Shown: positions 25,276 through 35,104, counted from the stretch's first letter. The stretch is 64,000 nt of DNA from Breviolum minutum Mf 1.05b.01 (GCA_000507305.1 DF240810.1:36554-100553); one strand, 5' to 3'. Translations and numbers: made by a program. Notes: generated from the sequence alone by a model not told the origin.

Positions 25276-25345
25276 ATCATATGTCTGTTTAGCAGTGTTT
25301 TGAGTAGGGACTTCTTGAGTGGTCGTGGTTTCCTCTCAAGATTCA
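25276..25345 (+). repeat. Terminal repeat A1 of the YR retrotransposon
   Basis: Starts ATCATATGTCTG and ends CTCAAGATTCA. It is the same as A2 at 31122-31191 apart from one T/C difference. Confidence 0.95.
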
Positions 25346-25346
25346 A

Positions 25347-25790
25347 ATGCAACAGTTCTGGGTTTTAGCGGCCACTTGGCTCCTTTCATGGATTGATCGG
25401 AGGACTGAGTCCGGTGTTGCCCAGGTGTTTTGCAACTGTACCTGCGAGGTTCAACCAGTACATTGTGAAGTGAATTCCTGGAGTTTCGAGGCCCTCAAAG
25501 CCTGTCTTTGGGTTTTGTTTGGGCTGACAATTGGTTTGGGAAAGTTGACACTGGGCATTTTCTGGCTGTGGGAACAGTTGCTAATCACCTTGCATAGCCG
25601 GACGCTGTCCGATTCCGATCCATCTGCTGTGTCCCAACCGATCAGGGCAATATCCGGAGGTGTCCGTAGAGGCCCACAACCTGCTCCTGACCGGTTGGGT
25701 GCTGCCCCACACGAACCTAATCGTGGCAGAGCTTTGGAACAGTTGGCGTTGATCAGACAGAGGAGAGAGGGAGTAGCTGCAGGTAATTGA
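25347..25790 (+). CDS. ORF1 of YR retrotransposon, Cys motif plus transmembrane segment
   Basis: This 147-residue frame begins directly after A1. The N-terminal third has a cysteine cluster, CNCTCEVQPVHCEV, followed at about residues 48-80 by a long hydrophobic stretch that could be one membrane span. The C-terminal part is Pro/Arg-rich. No ATG is certain; the frame is open through A1's end. It stops at 25788-25790, three bases before the ATG of the next ORF, so the two may be expressed together. The function is unknown. Similar short Cys/TM openings are, to my recollection, common in dinoflagellate retroelement ORFs, but that is not checked here. Confidence 0.5.
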   Translation: MQQFWVLAATWLLSWIDRRTESGVAQVFCNCTCEVQPVHCEVNSWSFEALKACLWVLFGLTIGLGKLTLGIFWLWEQLLITLHSRTLSDSDPSAVSQPIRAISGGVRRGPQPAPDRLGAAPHEPNRGRALEQLALIRQRREGVAAGN

Positions 25791-25792
25791 CA

Positions 25793-26918
25793 ATGAGCCT
25801 TGAACAGGGCTCACGTGTTTTTGTGGCTTACGATCTTCCAGGCCCCCAACTTTTTCATGAGAGACTGGTGTTAGCTCCTTGTGCTTGCCAGCGTGGCTGG
25901 CACGTGGTTTTGACGCCAGATGGTGACATATATGAAGAGTTGTTGAGTTTGAAGAACTCTGATCTGGCAGCATTTCATTTGGCACCTCCTGGAGAAGATT
26001 CCTTGCCGTATGGGGTCACACATGCCAACTCATACAGATTTTTGCGAAGACCTCCTGCGGATCAGATGGCCCAGTTGCTTAGAGATGCCAGGCATGCAGC
26101 TGCTGCCTTTCTGCTTCCTCCTGCGGCGGGTGCTGCAGTTGCCGTACCAGCCGCAGCGCCGGTTGCTCCTCAGCCGGCTCCTGTGGCAGGCGTTGACGAG
26201 AAGCGGGTGAGGATTGAGTCTGCAGGTGAAAATCTTCGTGGTGCTTTGGTGGAGTTGGATGGGTCCGAGGTCCTTCGAGGTGATGTCGGGTTGAAGCTGG
26301 TTGATGGTAAGTGGATTGCCATTCGACGTATGAAGCAGTCCGACATTGCTGATTTTTGTGGGGCTGAAGCCTCAGCCGATGCTCGCTTGTTGGGCATCAA
26401 GTTTCAAGGAATCAGGAGAGAAGAGAGATGTGTCAATTCCAAGACGGGGGGGTGCCAGGTCCCAGGACCTCAGCCTGGTGTGTCCGGTTTTTGAACCGCC
26501 GGAACGGCGGACCCATGGATCATCACAGGTGGTGGATGCACACTCATGGTGTGCAACGGAACATGAGACATTATCCAAGATCATTGACAAACTGGCCAAA
26601 TTTGATGGACTGGACTTGTCGAACCTTGCAGGCGCAGAAGTCACTTTCAGGAGACTCCAGCTCATCGAGTACTTCTACTCCGAGAGGGGACCGGGAGGAG
26701 GCAAAGGCGCTGGCAAGAGTTCAAAGGATTCCAAAAAGGATGATGATGGAGCGTATAAGTTCGAGAGCACCATCTTCACAGGGAGTCACAAAGAGTTTGG
26801 AGATGTCATGGTTGCACCCGACCTTTTATCCTACGTTGCTAAGGAGGTTGAGCAAGAGGCTTCGGTCATGAAGCAGATCCGCAAAGCACGTGAGGAGCGT
26901 GCTGCTGCTGCAAAGTGA
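25793..26918 (+). pseudogene. Gag-like ORF of YR retrotransposon, frame-disrupted
   Basis: The start is taken at the ATG reading MSLEQGSRVFVAYDLPGP. The first part (to about 26425) has an Ala/Pro-rich linker near residues 105-135 and a basic stretch (EKRVRIES). The coherent reading then moves to another frame (GPRTSAWCVRFLNRRNGGP with following His/Trp, about 26455-26530) and then to a third (EHETLSKIIDKLAKFDGLDL onward) ending at a stop at 26918. So at least two frame changes interrupt it. The C-terminal part is charged and ends in KAREERAAAAK. The nucleocapsid role is inferred from position between ORF1 and RT; no zinc knuckle is visible. Confidence 0.6.
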
Positions 26919-26950
26919 CTTTGGTGGAAGAAAGCTGGGTGGCAATGGAC

Positions 26951-26990
26951 AGGCCGGCCATTACTAGCCCGGCCATTACTAGGCCCCCAA
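26951..26990 (+). repeat. Small tandem duplication CCCGGCCATTACTAG
   Basis: GGCCGGCCATTACTAG and CCCGGCCATTACTAGG lie head to tail between the Gag stop and the RT region of the retrotransposon. Confidence 0.8.
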
Positions 26991-27002
26991 GCCTCAGCTT
27001 CT

Positions 27003-28337
27003 TTGGTGGCCAAACAGTTTTTTCCTTTACCCCTTGCTTCTCACATTTTACAGGAGGAGCGGGGTGACAGTTTTGATTCACTCACTCGTTCTGCTTGCCG
27101 AAAACGCTTTGAAAAAGGCCATGTTCTTCAGTGGGCTGACGATGCAATTTCCTCTCTGAACTCGATGTATGGGGTTCAGAATTCGTGGCGGAGAAAACTG
27201 GATTTGAGAGACTGCGGGCCTCAGTGGCTCAACATTCCTCAGTTCGGCGAATTCTTTCAATGGTGAAGTCGATGGGAAAACCTCCGAGTGACATGACCAG
27301 CCAGGGAGCTCTTGATGAGCTTCGGGCAAAACTGGGTTATGATGGACAACCTTCTGCCTTAGCGCAACTGCAAGAAGATCTGGTCAGCCTTCCAGTGGCT
27401 GGGTCTCAGCCTGCCCCTTTGGAGAAGATCTTGAGGACGGTGCCTCTTTTCCATGCAGTCTGCTTAATAGTAAAGTGTTGCCGCAAGAGGCGGTGGACGG
27501 GCTGAAAGCTCAGTCATCGCTGAAGAAGCCATATTTTGATCCGCTCCTAAAACATAACCGTAGGGCCTACTCTTCTTTTATTAGGAAGTTGTTTGATTCT
27601 GGTGTCATTGAATTTTCAAAAACTTGCAGGGAACAGTGTGGTTTGTTTTGTGTTTGGAAGAAATCCGGTAAACAAAGATTAGGGTAGATGCCAGACTCAC
27701 CAACTTATGGTTTAGCTCTCCCGCGCCTGTGCGACTTGCCACCGGCACTTCCTTTGGTGCCATTGAAGTTGATGACCACGGGCCGATTGAGTTAGCCGGT
27801 GTTGACATTTCAGACGCCTTCTACAACATTGAGCTGCCTGAGTCATTGCGGGACCTTTTTGGCCTCCTACCGCTTGAGGCTCGTGAAATTGGTAGGGGTC
27901 GTCTGGGACAAGTTGAAGTTGGTGACCATGAGAAAGTCTACCCGGTCTTCAGAGCAGTACCTATGGGCTGGACTCATGCCTTGTGGTTATGCCAATACCT
28001 CCATGAAGCCGTTGTCAACGACATAGTGGGTCTGGGTTCTTCTAACAGGTTTGTGGATGGATCTATTCCCCCCAACTTGGCACCATTGATTCACACCGAA
28101 TATGTTGACAACTTTGTTGCACTTTCTCAATGTCATGGTTCGGCACAGTCAGCTGCAGAGGCTGTCTCTGCAGAGCTCCAACGAAGGGGCCTTCCGGTTC
28201 ATGAAGTTGAGGCAGAGGACAAGTCAGAGGTTGTAGTGACACCTAAGAGGTTGCAAGAACTCTTGAAAAGAGGGCATTGCAGTGGACGACTTCTTGAAAT
28301 CATCTTGGGCCACTTCACCTTTGTCGGCCTCCTTTAA
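27003..28337 (+). pseudogene. Reverse transcriptase of YR retrotransposon, frame-disrupted
   Basis: The reading passes through three frames (27003 to about 27190, 27190-27450, 27480-27685) before the RT core opens in a fourth segment, 27690-28337. Within the core, VDARLTN precedes motif A, VDISDAFYNIELPESL, which carries the catalytic Asp. Motif B is PMGWTHALWL. Motif C reads TEYVDNFVALS, so the second Asp of the usual YxDD box is Asn. An in-frame TAA at 28335 cuts the protein between the thumb and RNase H, after which the same frame reopens (REFFSCFQACYAFCRKHYHE). In this family, RT copies the element RNA into DNA. The missing base at KQRL/VDAR near 27683 is a visible frameshift. Confidence 0.85.
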
Positions 28338-29064
28338 ATTTGCCGAGAATTCTTCAGTTGCTTTCAGGCCTGCTACGCCTTTTGCCGGAAGCACTACCAT
28401 GAGGAGGTGGTGATGTGGCCGCAGGTGCGGCGTGAACTGTTTTGGGCTTCGAGTCTTCTTCCTTTAGTTAGACGTGATCTCGCAACTCCATGGTCTGCAA
28501 GAGTGTATGCCACTGATGCTTCATTTTGGGGCAGGGGAGTTGCAGCCGTGGACAAACCAGTTGATGAGGTCAAGAAAGTTGGTCAAGTGAATGATAGGTG
28601 GAAATTCAACAGATCTGAGGAGGGTGAAATCTTTTCGGTTGAAACTGGCATTCCTCTCCTTCGTGATGTGGAGACATTGAAGGTGAATGAGTCTGCTGTG
28701 CCTGCCGGCGTTGGTGGTCCACTCGCTGAGGCCAGAGGGCTCTCGACTGAACATGTTCCTCTGCGTTTTTTGGAGGGGGATTGGAAGAAGATTTCAAATG
28801 GTCCTTGGGGGAGACAAGAAGGGATTCCGACACTAGAAGGCAGAGCTATAGTATGGGTTATGCAACATCTTGCACGTAGTTCAGTCCAACATGGCAGAAA
28901 ACATCTTATACTGACGGATTCAATGAGTTGCACATTAGCTCTTTCTAAGGGGCGTAGCTCTGTTAGTCCTATGAATAGGGTATGTCGTCAAGTTGGTGCC
29001 ATACTGTTAGCAACAGGGATGCGAGTGTCGTGTCGTTGGATCCCTTCGGAAATGAATCCCGCTG
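28338..29064 (+). pseudogene. RNase H domain of YR retrotransposon
   Basis: It is in the same frame as the RT core after the TAA at 28335. First Asp: RVYATDASFWGRG. Glu candidate: SEEGEIFSVETG. Third acidic: LILTDSMSCTLALSKGRSS. Fourth: CRWIPSEMNPADGP. The order and spacing fit the RNase H that follows RT in DIRS-type elements, where it degrades the RNA strand of the hybrid. The frame stays open to 29516, but the sequence downstream of NPADGP makes better sense in the next frame, where the recombinase begins. Confidence 0.85.
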
Positions 29065-30240
29065 ATGGACCTTTCCATGCTGAAGAGGGCAAGCCGTTTT
29101 CAAAGCATGGCTGGCGAACCGAAGCTTTCAAGGGACTTGTCAGGGACCTCGATGGGAGAAGCCCTTCTCAGCCTTCAGGTGAAGAAGAAGCATCTGAAGA
29201 AGGACGAAAGGGAGAACATGAGAATCGAGCGAGAGCAGATGTTCAACTTCAGCCTGCAAGACATGGATGCAACCTCAGGCCCGACCTTCTTGAAGAGAAG
29301 GTCAGTGTCAGTAGCTCGGGAGGCCTCCTACAAGAAGGCATGGGAACTTTTCGAGATGGCCTTTCCGGCAGAGCACCTGCGCACTATGACATTGATGCGG
29401 TTGGATGTCAAGGCCACCACCCATGTGAACATGTTGTTTGGCGAGGGACACAACATCGCCGATGTGCACACCTTCCTATAGCATCAAGTTCACTCGGACA
29501 GATGTCAAGCAGATGAAGGACCTTCCTCGTGCTTGCAGTGCAGCTCGAGGTTTTCAAAACTTGGCCCCTTCTCAAGGCAGAGTTCCTCTGCCCTTCCCGT
29601 GCTTTGCCGTTCAGTACTTGGTGAATGCAGGGGTTCCTATGGTGGGTCTTTGGTTGCTTCTGACTTGGGCAGTGTGTGCCCGTCCAGGGCAGTGTCTGAA
29701 GCTCCTATGGAAACACCTGCTTCCTCCAAATCCTTTGCAAGACCAGTGGACAGTGATTCTGAGTGGAAGCGATGCTCTCGGACGTGCTCGGCCATCAAAA
29801 GTGGGAGAGGTCGACGAAGCCTTGATGATCGATCAACCATATCTGCAATGGCTGGCTCCAGTTCTCAAGAAGAAACAAAGAGATCAAAAGATGACCGACC
29901 ACATCTTCCGTTTCGACATGACAGAGGGCTCAAATTTAAGTGGTTCAACAAGGCAGTGTCAGCGCTCAAGCTGACGCCCGTGGGGATCACATGCTCATAT
30001 CAGATCCGTCACGGAAGTGCAAGCACCGATCAACTCCAACAGCTTCGGTCGCTTCAAGAAACCATGAAAAGAGGCAGATGGAAAAGCATGTCGTCGGTGC
30101 GCCGTTATGTCAACGGCGGTCGTCTTGGAGAGATTTTCGAGCTCCTGACAAAAGACCAGCAAAACGATTGCATCCAAGCCGAGAAATCGATTTCAAAGAT
30201 TTGGGGCAATGTGTCCAACAACAGCCGGACACGCCCATAG
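29065..30240 (+). pseudogene. Tyrosine recombinase of YR retrotransposon, frame-disrupted
   Basis: The N-terminal core-binding part is in one frame (29065-29481), the middle in a second (about 29480-29935) and the C-terminal catalytic part in a third (about 29935-30240). The first catalytic Arg is probably in WAVCARPGQCLKLLW. The distal box reads YQIRHGSASTD and then RGRWKSMSSVRRYVNGGR, giving Arg, the GRW motif and the nucleophile candidate Tyr in RRYVN. A Tyr stands where the first His of the HxxR box is usual. In this class the enzyme inserts a circular DNA intermediate by site-specific strand exchange. This copy would need two frame corrections to be made whole. Confidence 0.85.
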
Positions 30241-31007
30241 CCCTTGAGATCTTTTCAGGTTCAGGTCATTTCTCCAAGGCCCTTCGTAGACACTTTGGTG
30301 TCTTTGTGAATGTCATTGAATTAGACTATATTCATGGGCCACAGTTTGATCTCACCAAGAGGTCTTTTCAGCGATTTGTTTTGCGTCTTCTCCGAAAACG
30401 CCACATAGTGTTTGTTTGGCTAGGGACTCCTTGCAACACTTGGTCTAGAGCAAGAAGGGGTGGGGGTAATGGTCCTGCACCCATTCGTGACAGTAACCAT
30501 TTGTGGGGATTACCTAACCTTTCTGAAAAAGACCAGTCAAAGATTGAAGTTGGTAATGCCCTTCTAAAATTTTCGGCTGCAGTGTTTCGCTTGTGTGTTT
30601 CCCTTAAGATCCCAGTCGTTTTAGAAAATCCGTTGACGTCCATGCTGTGGAAAACTCCCCCGGTCCAACACCTCCTCTCTCATAAACATGTGTTTCATGA
30701 ATATACTGACTTTTGTCAGGAAAACAAACCATTTCGCAAACGCACTCAGTTCATGTTTGCTCACACCGACATCAGGCATTGCTGTCGCCATTGCACTGCC
30801 AAACGCGGTGTCTGCAGTAAGTCCGGGAAGCCTCACGTGCAACTCGTGCGATCCAAGGATGGAGTTTTTCTCGCTAAATGGGCTGAGCCATATCCCCATA
30901 GGCTATGTCAAAGATTAGCTTCTACAATTGCCTATTCGTGTTTTGCCCGTTTGACACATCCCTTGCATAAATATTTTATCGGTGACCAAGAAACATCCTT
31001 GGCATAA
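29940..31007 (+). CDS. DNA cytosine-methyltransferase-like protein of the retrotransposon
   Basis: The frame is open from at least 29940 to the stop at 31007. The protein-like part starts around 30215, because upstream the same DNA encodes the recombinase C-terminus in another frame. Visible C5-methyltransferase-type motifs are LEIFSGSGHFSKAL (motif I-like, cofactor loop), PQFDLT, WLGTPCNTWSRAR (motif IV-like Pro-Cys, where the catalytic Cys sits) and VVLENPLTSMLW (motif VI-like, ENP rather than ENV). A C-terminal CRHCTAKRGVC cluster could bind metal. No target-recognition domain was identified. Methyltransferases captured by eukaryotic retrotransposons, including in dinoflagellates, have been described; activity here is inferred. 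It is the only body ORF without an internal break. Confidence 0.8.
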   Translation: MVQQGSVSAQADARGDHMLISDPSRKCKHRSTPTASVASRNHEKRQMEKHVVGAPLCQRRSSWRDFRAPDKRPAKRLHPSREIDFKDLGQCVQQQPDTPIALEIFSGSGHFSKALRRHFGVFVNVIELDYIHGPQFDLTKRSFQRFVLRLLRKRHIVFVWLGTPCNTWSRARRGGGNGPAPIRDSNHLWGLPNLSEKDQSKIEVGNALLKFSAAVFRLCVSLKIPVVLENPLTSMLWKTPPVQHLLSHKHVFHEYTDFCQENKPFRKRTQFMFAHTDIRHCCRHCTAKRGVCSKSGKPHVQLVRSKDGVFLAKWAEPYPHRLCQRLASTIAYSCFARLTHPLHKYFIGDQETSLA

Positions 31008-31030
31008 ATTGACTGTGATGCCGCGATTTA

Positions 31031-31126
31031 TTTTTGGATATAGTGGCTATGCCACCGTGTTCATTAATGGCGCGCGCATCTTTCACATAGATCGTGTCTG
31101 GCCACGGCAAAAATGGAGCGGATCAT
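31031..31126 (+). repeat. Terminal repeat B1 of the YR retrotransposon
   Basis: Contains GGATATAGTGGCTATGCCAC and ends GGAGCGGATCAT. The copy at 31211-31306 differs at about two positions. Its last five bases, ATCAT, are also the first five of A2. Confidence 0.95.
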
Positions 31127-31191
31127 ATGTCTGTCTAGCAGTGTTTTGAGTAGGGACTTCTTGAGTGGTCGTGGTTTCCTCTCAAGATTCA
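31122..31191 (+). repeat. Terminal repeat A2 of the YR retrotransposon
   Basis: Copy of A1, joined directly to B1 through a shared ATCAT. Confidence 0.95.
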
Positions 31192-31210
31192 CCCCCCCTG
31201 TCCCGGCCCA

Positions 31211-31306
31211 TTTGTGGATATAGTGGCTATGCCACCGTGTTCATTAATGGCGCGCGCATCTTTCACATAGATCGTGTCTGGCCACGGAAAAAATGGAGCG
31301 GATCAT
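31211..31306 (+). repeat. Terminal repeat B2 of the YR retrotransposon
   Basis: Outer right end of the element, ending GGATCAT. It is separated from A2 by a 19-bp C-rich linker. Confidence 0.95.
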
Positions 31307-33496
31307 TGACATGTGTTTTTTTCCCCCAACTTCTTTGCTTTGGATGATTCCTAGACACTTTTCGCAAAATCCGCCTGAAACCCAAGGAATTGCACTCGCT
31401 TTAGTCCATCCATGGGATGTGATGCTGCAGCAATAGCCCTGGGGGAAATTCCAACGCCTCTTGGTCATGTTTCGTTTTCGTCCTTTTTTTTTTTGCAAAA
31501 ATCCCGTGGCACAAGATACCGCCAGCCGCATCTTGTGTAAATCTGCTGACGCCTTGCCTAGGAGTGAGCAGAGCTGTGTTTGGAGCAAGTTGTCTCAAGT
31601 GTGTGATGGAGACTTGGGGGGAACAAAAAATCTCAATTTGTTTGGTTGTGGAGACCATGGCAATTTCACCCAAACTAGCATTCCACAAGAAGAAACTGCT
31701 AGAGAATACTGGAATTTTTGGGATATATTTTTTTTGGTTGAGAAAAGCTCTTGGATGAGTTTTCGAGGGTTTGTCACTTTGGTCGCCATGGTGTGTTGAT
31801 ATGGTCAGGAACTCCTGAGTCATCTACTATCTATCAAGAAGCTTGTGGACTATCAGACAGTTTCGACTTGTTCGTGGTCTGCGACACATGGGAATTCGTG
31901 CCCCGATTTTCCAATGGAGAAAGGCTTTCAAAATCTCAACATGTTGAGCAACAGGATGCTATATCCTCGCTGTTGGGGATAATCAAAACCTGAGCTTATT
32001 TTGACTCACCCGGAAAACAGCAAACATTGCCACATTGCCGAAATCCGGGGTGAGGAACCCTGCCGGCTCTGATAAGATTCCAGATCCAAACCGGATGGTT
32101 TTGGGGGAGGGTTTGAGACCCAAGAGAGGGATATCAGTGATTTTTTTTGGTGTTTCTCGCGAAATTGGGGATATCACTCCCCCAGCTTATTTTGATTCTG
32201 ATCTTGTCTGAATAGCTGTAAATATAATGAAGACGACTCCGGAGACGATGGCATCAGGGGAAGATATAGAATCTTTTTTAACAACTGATGTGAAAAATGG
32301 TTACAGTCTGGGAAAGTTTCTTTTTTCCGGCTTCTCAGTTCTCAGGTCTTTGACACCCCGAACACGGATTACAACTGTCGATCTAGCTCTATTTGTAGCT
32401 TGGTCCAAAAAATGGGTGACGTGGGGTTCCAAGATTTTGGGTGGCCGATCCTGATAATCAATTCTCTTAGGCAATGACAGAGTCGCTGAGGGGTACCTGG
32501 GGAAAATGTCCACTTTTTTGGTCCACTTTTTTTGGTGGGATCAGTTTTGACCGTCGAGAAATTGTGGAGGCCCACCGTTGACTCCAGAAATTGTTGAGTT
32601 TTTTTTTGGGATGGGAATGGCAGCTTGCCAAAAAGCTGCTGAGGTAATAGCCCATGGACCTGCTTGTCAATGAAAGTCAAGGTGGAGATCAATATGAACA
32701 GCACTTTTCTATGGACGGATTCTAATGCCTATGCGTCTTCATATTGGTCAACGGAGCAAGTTATCGAAACTTGGGCACGAAGGAAGGAATGTGCTACCCC
32801 GGGTCCTCGGGTTTCCACGTTCAGATGTTGCTCTGGAAATTCATTGATTTACACACATTCAGAGTAAGTTACGAAGGATTTGTAAACTAGTAAACCATGA
32901 TCCATGATTCAAAAGGTCCTTTACCAGGAATCAGTAAATTCAGCACCCTGAAGAATCGACCCAATGATCCAAGTTTCATGGTCTAACGGATATGTTAAAA
33001 AGGCCCTTTTTTCGTTGCTGTCTGGAACAGATTTGGTGATTTTGGGCCAAACAACAAGAAATCAATCCCCAAAATCAATATGAACATACGATGAAAACAT
33101 GCCAGATCTGAGAGCAATAACAAGATGACAGAAAGCATGCTTCAAACTGGAGCAGTTGTGTGGAACTCTGGTGCGGCATCAGACGTTTTTCTCACTCCAT
33201 GCAGAGAGGCTCAGATTTTAGGTCTCGGAGGGGGTTTGACCAAGACCTATACTTTCAAACTAAAGCACTGAACTAACATGTATGTGCTGTATGTGCAAAT
33301 CCGTGGCTGGTAGTGTTCTAAAATATCAATAGTGTGTCAGACTGTTTTGAGAGCAGCAAAGATGTGGAACCCAGATTTTTGATCTTGATCGTAAACGTCA
33401 CAAGGTACAGAAGAGTGCACAGGCTTGTTGGCCATGGCTGATTCGTTGTCCTGTTTTTAGAAGAACACAAAAAGCATGTGGGTTTTCAGGGTTTTC
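31307..33496. other. No confident gene; weak exon-like segment at 31809-31993
   Basis: The frame at 31809-31993 reads GTPESSTIYQEACGLSDSFD and continues open to a stop, which is protein-like but unassigned. TTGGGGATA... with AGCTTATTTTGA occurs at 31973-32008 and again at 32165-32198 as a direct-repeat pair about 190 bp apart. Confidence 0.35.
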
Positions 33497-33520
33497 AACA
33501 TTTGAAAATAATCTCTGACA

Positions 33521-33631
33521 TTGTTCAATCCGCCGCCATCCAAGAGCGATTCCTTCCTTGAGATGTTCAATGCGAAGATCACGGAGACAGATCCAACCTT
33601 GAACGCCTACAAACTCCCCACGACTCAAACT
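33521..33631 (+). CDS. Exon candidate, part of an unknown multi-exon gene
   Basis: The frame reads FNPPPSKSDSFLEMFNAKI and continues with a polar stretch to KLPTTQT, followed by a donor-like ACTG|GTAGTG near 33631. The motif FLxxFNxK recurs in the next candidate exon at 34090-34180 in a related arrangement, suggesting both belong to one gene with repeated modules. No family was recognised. Confidence 0.35.
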
Positions 33632-34073
33632 GGTAGTGATCCGTACATCTACTACGCTTTGGACAGTGCGACGTCGCAGACGGTGACATATTGGATTGGG
33701 ATCCCAAGTATTAACTATCGGATTAGGCCGAAGATCATGATAGACCGGCAGGACGCATCCGACATTGCGGTTGGAGAAACAGCGTAGGAATCCCAGAATG
33801 ATGAAAAATTGTCATATTATTTGGAGGTGGGGTAAATATTGAATATTTTATTTCACCCAGATCTGCCACTTGCCCATATGCTCTTGGTGATCAATTTCGT
33901 CCTATGCGATGCCTACCCATTTGATATCACATATCAGAGCTAGGATCCACGCAGATCCCTGCAGCCTTCGCCATGACCACTGTCACTTCAAGGGATCAAA
34001 ATATATTTCCACAGGTCTCATTGCGTAATCTCACCATACTTTGGCAATTTGTGACTGGACAGAGATGACCGAG

Positions 34074-34182
34074 CAACTGCCCATTCCTGACCTGCAAAAC
34101 GGTCACCAACAACAGTTTGCTGATGTGGAGGACTTTTTGGCCCTATTCAACACCAAAATGCAGGCGGCAAACAGAAGCTGGT
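34074..34182 (+). CDS. Exon candidate, FLALFNTK module
   Basis: The frame reads LPIPDLQNGHQQQFADVEDF followed by LALFNTKMQAANRSW, after which it runs into T-rich sequence. The resemblance to the upstream FLEMFNAK module is visible by eye. The donor is unclear. Confidence 0.3.
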
Positions 34183-34346
34183 TGGTGATTCATCGTATTT
34201 CTGTTTTCCTTTTTTGTGTTTTTTTTTGGGGGATGAGGTTCAAACTTACTGTCAATTGTTGGATTCATTTTTGGTTGGGACAGCACAGCTTTTTTTTTGA
34301 AATGCATTTTTTTGAGCACGTTTTTAGCACGTTTGTTTCCACCAAG

Positions 34347-34514
34347 GTGCGGGTAATTTCGACGGCATTTATAGTGAAGTTGTAAGTGCGCAAAGCGTCG
34401 ATTTCACCGATTACTCCTGGATGACACTTCAAGAGTCTCATGGATTTACACCGATGGTGATGGTCGGTGGGGGCGGTGGGGATCTGAATTTGTCGGGCAA
34501 GTCGCTACGGAGGT
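34347..34514 (+). CDS. Exon candidate with Gly-rich loop
   Basis: After ACCAAG the frame reads GAGNFDGIYSEVVSAQSVDF and, further on, a VGGGGGDLNLSGKSLRR stretch, ending at AGG|GTGAA-like sequence near 34512. Composition is clearly more protein-like than the flanks. It probably continues the candidate gene of 33.5-34.2 kb. The function is unknown. Confidence 0.35.
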
Positions 34515-35070
34515 GAATACGAAAAGACTTCCGAACTTCCCGAAGATACAACAAGATTCCAAGGTTCAAATCCTAATCATCTCTTCTGTTCGAATCCTAA
34601 TGAAGCTCACTTAGAGCGAAGACCTTGGTGTAGTAGTTGACGAGCATGTTGTTGTTCTAGTCAGATGATGAGAATGTTGTCGTACTAGTTGATGGTTGTG
34701 TTCTTCTTCTTCTTCTGGTTTTTTGTTGCTAGTGGCGGTGGTTGTGGTGGTCATCGTGATGTTGGTCGCAGTTCTTAATTATGGAGGCATTCCATTGCTA
34801 CTGAAACAATTTTGGATTCGCTTGCTCTCAGATATGTTTTGTGTGATAGTGATGGATGGCAGGTTGATAACGCAGGCTTGCTGATTTTCATCAAGATCCT
34901 TACGACGATTTCTTTGTACTCACACATTTATGAGAGGTTGCCGCGTTGCCACAAAACCGCATACCTGATGTAGGATGATGTAGGCAGTCTTCCAGAAGAC
35001 TTTCGAAGCCTGATGTCAGCAATGGACCCGAAGTTTAAAGATGTGACTTTTGCTCCAACAGTTGAAGCAA
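34515..35070. other. No confident gene
   Basis: AT- and TTC-rich sequence with short imperfect repeats near 34690-34715. Nothing else was recognised. Confidence 0.35.
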
Positions 35071-35104
35071 TACTGTTGATGGTTCAGAAATCCGGCTAAC
35101 CAGT
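35071..35104 (+). mobile_element. Family B left end, fragment
   Basis: TACTGTTGATGGTTCAGAAA followed by TCCGGCTAACC matches the left ends of the family B elements at 38931 and 50871, but no matching right end follows within about 150 bp. Confidence 0.65.

Larger units (their letters stand above)
25276..31306 (+). mobile_element. Tyrosine-recombinase (DIRS/Ngaro-like) retrotransposon with split direct repeats
   Basis: The element is about 6.0 kb, bounded by A1 (25276-25345) on the left and a B1-A2-B2 block (31031-31306) on the right. This is the split-direct-repeat arrangement of PAT/Ngaro-type YR retroelements. In order it encodes a Cys/transmembrane ORF, a Gag-like protein, RT, RNase H, tyrosine recombinase and a methyltransferase-like protein. 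No DDE integrase or aspartic protease was seen, as expected for this class. A1 and A2 differ at one of 70 positions and B1 and B2 at about two of 96, suggesting a fairly recent insertion. However, the Gag-to-YR frames are interrupted repeatedly, so the copy cannot make all its proteins as read. Both outer ends carry ATCAT, consistent with YR-mediated insertion without a target-site duplication. Confidence 0.9.

Noticed and set aside
25276-31191. Classical LTR retrotransposon
   Set aside because: A1 and A2 are direct repeats, but the right end continues with B2, there is no DDE integrase or protease, and a tyrosine recombinase is present.
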